In this document: in pieces, positions 6,622-10,817 of the stretch
Layout of the letters: the number at the start of each line of letters is the position of its first letter
How positions within the stretch are numbered: the stretch's first letter is position 1
Assembly (NCBI GenBank): GCA_902791085.1
Contig: CADAUN010000040.1
Location: 1-10,817 of the forward strand
Direction of reading: 5' to 3'
Origin: an uncultured Erysipelotrichaceae bacterium
GTDB taxonomy: Bacteria; Bacillota_I; Bacilli_A; RFN20; CAG-826
DNA length: 10,817 bases
Made by a program: the position numbers and the translations under genes
Notes under the pieces: generated by a model
Database searches by the model: none
What the model was told of the DNA's origin: nothing
What the model saw: the letters and a program-made list of their open reading frames with translations, nothing else

Positions 6622-8073
6622 ATGAGCAAATTTAGACCAATCACATCTACAAAACTGTTCTCTAGAATCGCCTTATTGACGCCTTTATTGGCTTCTTGCG
6701 GCAATACTTTTTCTTCGTCAAGCGAAAACACAAAGACATCAACGACAGAACTTTCTTCTGTTTCGTCTTTATCTTCCCCTCATCCAAATGATTTGGCGTC
6801 ACTTTTGCCTTATGAAGCGAAGAAAGATACTTTGAAACGGAGGATTTTTGGTTATTATCCGCCCGCAGATAAAGCAGGTGTTATAGCAGCAAAAGAAGCT
6901 GGCATCACGGATTTGATTGCGACTCCATGGGCTTGTGGGTATTTAGAAGAACGCGGGGAACATTATGCTTCTATGGCACAAGAAGCCGGACTTAATGTTT
7001 TTCCCTATATCGGTTCGAAAGAAGCTTTAAGCCAAACGGATTTATTTTCTCCTTCTTGGTTAAAAAACCAAAGCAATGTTCCTGGGGTATATCTTTGTGA
7101 CGAGCCTTTTCCTGACGAAATGGATCAACTTGCTGCCCAAGTGGATTCCTTTAATCAAACGCTTCCTAACAAAGCATTCCTTTCTTGTCTTTTAGATCCT
7201 GGAGGAATGGCTTTCACTTCGCGTTGGCCTTCCTCAGTGAGCTATGACGACTATGTGAATTCCTATTGTGAGAAAGTTCTTGATCGCTTAACTGGGCCTA
7301 AATGGTTAATGGGAGACACCTATCCTTTAAGTACATTAGAAGGAAAGCCGGTGATTGCCTCTCACCATTTATCGACATTGACCTCTTGGGGAGCGGCAGC
7401 AAAAATGCATGGGGCAGAAGCGAATGTCTGTTTGATGGCAGACGATGCGATGATCTTCGAGAATCCAACCATTGGATCTTTGCGTTTCCAAGCGAACGCT
7501 TGCCAAGCCTTTGGCATTCAGCATTATACGATTTACACCGTGGATACGCCTCCCTCTGGCGTTGAGGAATATCGCAAGGCAATGTGGCAAAATGGCGGGA
7601 AAACCTCGATTTATCCTTTGGTAAAGCAACTCAACGACGAGAACCAAGCCTATGCCTATTTGCCGCTTCAATTCCGCTATGACGCGACAACATCGCTTTG
7701 GCCATTAGCCTTAAAACAAGATGACGTTGGTTATCGTTATGAGAAAGCAGCCATTGCCGCTCTGAATGCCTTAGATAAGCCAGAAGCTCATCTTGATCTT
7801 ACTAACAGTAAGGTTTTAAAGACGTGGGAAAGCGATGTTCCATCTTTGCTCGCCCGTTATGTTGATGCGAATCAAAATGAGGCATTCTTCGCGATGAATT
7901 ACTCTTCTCCCCATCATACCGGGAACGGATTCTTGACTTTCTCCTTTGAAAGAGCCAACCATGCGATTGTGCTCCGGAGCGGTCAATATTACGATTTCGC
8001 TCTTTCTTCTTCCGAGTTATCCCTCTCTTTGTTAGCGGGAGAGGGAGCGTTTATTCTTCCTTACTTTGCTTGA
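6622..8073 (+). CDS. Surface lipoprotein resembling a TIM-barrel glycoside hydrolase
   Basis: A 483-residue lipoprotein. The N-terminus has positive residues, a hydrophobic stretch and the lipobox LLASC with Cys26, so it should be lipid-anchored outside the membrane. A Ser/Thr-rich linker follows (about 27-55). The rest resembles a TIM-barrel hydrolase: the opening strand RRIFGYYPPADKA, then VFPYIGS, then PGVYLCDEPFPDEMDQLA with Asp160 and Glu161 at a strand end where clan-A glycosidases often place the acid/base, GDTYPL (231-236), and FGIQHYTIYTVDTP (297-310). The last hundred residues look like a beta-sandwich (FFAMNYSS ... HAIVLRSGQYYDFAL). I cannot name the family, and the nucleophile is not certain. 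ATG 6622 is preferred because GAGG (6613-6616) lies five bases upstream; ATG 6607 would add five residues but overlaps a palindromic operator. It is first in a two-gene unit. A non-catalytic glycan-binding role is an alternative. Confidence 0.82.
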   Translation: MSKFRPITSTKLFSRIALLTPLLASCGNTFSSSSENTKTSTTELSSVSSLSSPHPNDLASLLPYEAKKDTLKRRIFGYYPPADKAGVIAAKEAGITDLIATPWACGYLEERGEHYASMAQEAGLNVFPYIGSKEALSQTDLFSPSWLKNQSNVPGVYLCDEPFPDEMDQLAAQVDSFNQTLPNKAFLSCLLDPGGMAFTSRWPSSVSYDDYVNSYCEKVLDRLTGPKWLMGDTYPLSTLEGKPVIASHHLSTLTSWGAAAKMHGAEANVCLMADDAMIFENPTIGSLRFQANACQAFGIQHYTIYTVDTPPSGVEEYRKAMWQNGGKTSIYPLVKQLNDENQAYAYLPLQFRYDATTSLWPLALKQDDVGYRYEKAAIAALNALDKPEAHLDLTNSKVLKTWESDVPSLLARYVDANQNEAFFAMNYSSPHHTGNGFLTFSFERANHAIVLRSGQYYDFALSSSELSLSLLAGEGAFILPYFA

Positions 8074-8104
8074 AAAACTTTTATTTGGAAAGGAGTAAAA
8101 ACAT

Positions 8105-9721
8105 ATGCCAAATAAATATTTCAACGGGAAAACGGTATTGGCCGGATTGTTGCTTGTCTCTTCCTTGGCGGCTTGTAACCAAAATCGCACTACCTCTTCC
8201 CTCTCCAACCCCAGCGAATCTAAATCGTCGCTGACTTCCGTAGAACCTGTTCCTTCTTCTTCCGTTATTGCCCGTTACGCGCTCAGCGTGCAATACGATC
8301 AAACGCTTCTCTCCGTCGTTGGTACGGATGGGAATCCGTTGGCAAGCGAATATGAAGAAGGGGCAACAATTTCCTTCCGCGTCACCATTCTTGATGCGAC
8401 TTATGGCAATCTTGAAGTCAATGTGAATGGCAGCCCCTTAGAAGCAGTAGAAGGCGTCTATTCCTTTACCATGAGCCGCAAGACCACGATTCGCTTGAGC
8501 GTCGAACTGATGACTGTTGCTTTAGGCACAGATGATAGCAATCTCTCTTTGGTTTTCGTGGATAAGGATGGCAAAGAATTAGAACAACAAAACGGTTCCT
8601 TCATCAAAGGAAGCAATGTTTCTTTCCGTTTGGCTTCGCAAGTTCCGGGCTATTTGACCTTCCACGATTTCACGCTCAAAGATGGCGATACCTTGTTGAC
8701 CCCGAAAGAGGGAATCTACACCGTCGAAAATTTGGTTAAAGACACCACTTTGGCGGTCACCATGGCCGAACATCAAATCGGAGATGATGGCAAATGTTCT
8801 GTTTGTGGGCAAGACGAGAAAGCCTTCTCTTTTGCTCCAAGAGGCAATTGCATCGTCACTTATATCGAAGGCAAAGGATGGAAGATCCAAGCCATCGACA
8901 AAACGCAAGGATATGAATTTATTTTTAACCCGACCGTATTTTCTCATCACTATGAAAAAGGCGAAACATTAGCCAGCTTTGTCTTTGGAAATGGGAAGTC
9001 CTTTGGTACCTTAACGGAAGACGGAGTCGAAGGAAATCCGGTGAATTGCACCTTTAACGTCATCGGATGGAATGCCGACCTCACCTCTAGCACAAAATAT
9101 TTTGAAGGTTATTTTAGCGGCACCAACTTTATCGGAGGAGACGATGATCAATGCGGGCCGAAATTCAACCTCGAATCCGACAAACGCGATCTTCGTTTCT
9201 ATGTGAATCCCACCGACAATGGAGGCAAAGTTTGCGCGACTTCTTACCTTTATGAAGCGTCATTGATAGATCCAAGTCTGGCAGATCCACGTCCGGCCAA
9301 GAAAGATTATTTTGCGATGGATGATGGCGGCACTTGCACCTATGACGAAAGCCATGGTTGGAAATTAGACGGTGGAACTGGTAACCATTGGAAATTATCT
9401 GGATTAGTCACCTCTTATTACCAAAAAGCAGGCAAAAAGAAGATGCGGATGACGTTTGGTCCAGCTTGGGACGATGCTTTAGCAGACGCCCAAACTTCTA
9501 GACTGATTATCAACGTCAATCAAAACGGAGCCACCAAACAACTCTTCAATACATGGATCCACCTTGCCATGACAAAAGTCGAAGGGACAGACGATCATTA
9601 TTATTACGATGTTGATCTTTCTGATTCTACGATCGATTGGTCTTGGGGCGTGGAATTCTATGATTGGGGCTTGAACCAAATATATATCATTTACGTCTAC
9701 GGAGTTGACTTCCTCGACTAA
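8105..9721 (+). CDS. Modular surface lipoprotein with paired beta domains, function unknown
   Basis: A 538-residue lipoprotein with the lipobox LAAC (Cys24) and a Ser-rich linker to about residue 54. Two similar segments follow, about 57-135 and 139-222. Each has a GxxL strand, a charged loop, an xGxxxSFR strand, and a late (E/K)(G)xYxF/V then T(T)-rich strand, like small Ig-type repeats. Next is a compact His/Cys motif, H223...DDGKC231SVC234G, of a kind common in Firmicutes surface proteins. The C-terminal half holds a second pair of related segments (about 240-388 and 401-538). Both begin with an FA-box and a Gly-x-Cys, followed by GWK: FAPRGNCIVTYIEGKGWK and FAMDDGGTCTYDESHGWK. These look like beta-sandwich carbohydrate-binding modules, which is inference. 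It starts 31 bases after the preceding gene with a strong GGAAAGGAG (8087-8095), so they are co-translated partners. It does not look like an ABC substrate-binding protein. I recognise no named family. Confidence 0.82.
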   Translation: MPNKYFNGKTVLAGLLLVSSLAACNQNRTTSSLSNPSESKSSLTSVEPVPSSSVIARYALSVQYDQTLLSVVGTDGNPLASEYEEGATISFRVTILDATYGNLEVNVNGSPLEAVEGVYSFTMSRKTTIRLSVELMTVALGTDDSNLSLVFVDKDGKELEQQNGSFIKGSNVSFRLASQVPGYLTFHDFTLKDGDTLLTPKEGIYTVENLVKDTTLAVTMAEHQIGDDGKCSVCGQDEKAFSFAPRGNCIVTYIEGKGWKIQAIDKTQGYEFIFNPTVFSHHYEKGETLASFVFGNGKSFGTLTEDGVEGNPVNCTFNVIGWNADLTSSTKYFEGYFSGTNFIGGDDDQCGPKFNLESDKRDLRFYVNPTDNGGKVCATSYLYEASLIDPSLADPRPAKKDYFAMDDGGTCTYDESHGWKLDGGTGNHWKLSGLVTSYYQKAGKKKMRMTFGPAWDDALADAQTSRLIINVNQNGATKQLFNTWIHLAMTKVEGTDDHYYYDVDLSDSTIDWSWGVEFYDWGLNQIYIIYVYGVDFLD

Positions 9722-9735
9722 TTGCACCTATTCGT

Positions 9736-9770
9736 AAGCGGGCGGAAAAGCTCCGCCCGCTTTCTCTCTT
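9736..9770 (+). terminator. Strong intrinsic terminator after the lipoprotein unit
   Basis: An 11-bp perfect stem, AAGCGGGCGGA (9736-9746) and TCCGCCCGCTT (9752-9762), with a 5-base AAAGC loop, is followed by a T-rich tail broken by C (TCTCTCTT). It lies 15 bases after the lipoprotein stop codon. The next gene begins only 11 bases past the tail, so it may instead act as a partial terminator or mRNA processing and stability hairpin within a longer transcript. Confidence 0.85.
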
Positions 9771-9780
9771 GTAACGCATC

Positions 9781-10817
9781 ATGAAAAACAATCTCTTGAT
9801 TCAAATTTCTTCTATGGATCCTTGCTTGCTTCACGCTCGCGAGGTGCTTTGGCATTATCTTGTTTTATCCTTAGGCGAAGTACAATGCCAGGCATTCCTT
9901 TCCCCTCGTTTTCGCTTGGTATTAGCCAAAGACGAATCCCATCCATCTTGGGAAGAAAAACTAACGAAAGAAGGATCCTTTGCCTCATGGAAAGAAGGGG
10001 ATATTACGGTGTTTTTTGCCATGAAAGGACGTGGCATCGACAATGCCGTGATTTGTTACTGCGAAGAATCGTTAGGGATTTCGTTTTATACTGCAGAAGA
10101 AGAAAACGTTCCTTCGGTAAAATCCTTGCCTTCGTATCCAGAAGGCGTGAAGAATCCATTGTTCTCCTTCCGAAATTATTTGACTGGCGACACCTATCAA
10201 ATGGTGGTGGATGAATCGCACCCGGCCACCAAGCAAGATTTCATGATGAAAGCTAAAGCAGTAGATGCGTTTACCCCTTTTGACGAAATCCATGGGGGAG
10301 CGATGCCTTTCTATGCGAGAGGATTGTTTCATAATTTTCATCTTTATTGCCCTTACGAGGTTTATGGCAAAACCCATCCTGAATTCTTTGCCCCGATTAC
10401 CGTGTTAGGAAAGAACATCATGACGATTGACTTGACTAACGGCATCGACGAGAAAGGGAATCTCCTAGAAACAAATGAAGATACCGTTGCCAAGGTGGTG
10501 TTAAGAGAATTAAAGAAAGACGTTTTGTCTCACCCTGATGCCGTGTATTTTTCCTTAACGCAAGAAGATGGGGACCGTTATTTCGATGACGCGCATAACC
10601 AAGAAGAAGAAAAGAAATATAAACGTTCTGGCATCCTCATTCGTTTTTGTAATGCCGTGATTCGTCCACTTCATCGTTGGGCAAAAGAAGAATTAGGACG
10701 CGATATCAAATTGGTTACTTTTGCTTATTCTTATACCGAAGAAGCGCCGGTGAAAGAAGAAAACGGCAAGTATTTGCCTTTGGATTCTTCTGTCGTTGCC
10801 GATCCCAATTTGTATTT
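9781..10817 (+). CDS. DUF4838-type, alpha-glucuronidase-like protein, 3' partial
   Basis: The frame is open from ATG 9781 to the end of the window, 345 codons, with an in-frame stop at 9772 that limits the start. No signal peptide is seen, so it is cytoplasmic. The N-terminal part is an alpha/beta domain of the type placed before GH20 and GH67-like barrels. Its typical end is GRGIDNAVICYCEESLGISF (83-102), then a VPS turn. The barrel part shows GLFHNFHLYCPYEVYGKTHP (181-200) with EFFA, a LTNGID segment with TNEDTVAKVV, VYFSLTQEDGDRYFDD (255-270), and KLVTFAYSYTEEAP (310-323). This order fits the DUF4838 family, known from polysaccharide loci but with poorly defined chemistry. The cysteines usual after the Asn/Asp-rich segment are replaced here (FDDAHN). 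Translation initiation is unclear, because no good Shine-Dalgarno stands before 9781. A role in removing a uronic acid or amino sugar from the imported glycan is inference. Confidence 0.8.
   Translation, partial: MKNNLLIQISSMDPCLLHAREVLWHYLVLSLGEVQCQAFLSPRFRLVLAKDESHPSWEEKLTKEGSFASWKEGDITVFFAMKGRGIDNAVICYCEESLGISFYTAEEENVPSVKSLPSYPEGVKNPLFSFRNYLTGDTYQMVVDESHPATKQDFMMKAKAVDAFTPFDEIHGGAMPFYARGLFHNFHLYCPYEVYGKTHPEFFAPITVLGKNIMTIDLTNGIDEKGNLLETNEDTVAKVVLRELKKDVLSHPDAVYFSLTQEDGDRYFDDAHNQEEEKKYKRSGILIRFCNAVIRPLHRWAKEELGRDIKLVTFAYSYTEEAPVKEENGKYLPLDSSVVADPNLY

Noticed and set aside
8579..8950. Open frame of 123 codons on the minus strand inside the second lipoprotein gene
   Set aside because: It overlaps a clear lipoprotein with a signal peptide and strong ribosome binding site; no domain or start signal supports the antisense frame.
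9822..10214. Open frame of 130 codons on the plus strand near the end
   Set aside because: It is a shifted-frame shadow of the DUF4838-type gene, whose frame is open for 345 codons and carries family motifs.

Overview
The window looks like part of a carbohydrate-utilisation locus from a low-to-moderate GC Bacillota-type bacterium. The signs are lipoproteins with Ser/Thr-rich linkers after LLASC/LAAC lipoboxes, AG-rich ribosome binding sites, a CcpA-type cre-like operator, and ordinary code 11 (TGA is a real stop in two genes, TGG codes for Trp). An uncultured gut Bacilli or Erysipelotrichia-like lineage is my inference; no marker gene is present to fix it. I see no rRNA, tRNA, CRISPR array, insertion sequence or phage gene.

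Layout. Positions 1-1338 (+) hold the 3' part of a probable all-helical six-hairpin glycosidase-like protein. Then come, all on +, an aldo/keto reductase (1572-2468), an RpiB/LacA/LacB-type sugar-phosphate isomerase with changed active-site residues (2666-3262) and an intracellular GH78 alpha-L-rhamnosidase (3348-5576). A convergent AraC-family regulator with an N-terminal cupin lies on the minus strand (5626-6456). Divergent from it, a two-gene unit encodes surface lipoproteins: one resembles a TIM-barrel glycoside hydrolase (6622-8073), the other has a modular beta-rich architecture (8105-9721). A strong hairpin terminator (9736-9770) follows. The last gene starts just 11 bases after that terminator region; it is a DUF4838-type alpha-glucuronidase-like protein that runs off the window (9781 to end).

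How it may work together (inference): the two lipoproteins would bind and trim a rhamnose-containing glycan or glycoside at the cell surface. After uptake by a transporter not in view, the cytoplasmic GH78, the six-hairpin protein and the DUF4838 protein would remove further sugars. The reductase and the isomerase would process a released or phosphorylated sugar. The AraC protein would sense a sugar ligand, and the cre-like palindrome before the lipoprotein genes would add catabolite repression. No classical rhamnose catabolic genes (rhaA, rhaB, rhaD) are in this window. The points most worth a second look are the altered isomerase, the unrecognised lipoprotein pair, and the operator that overlaps the longer candidate start codon.
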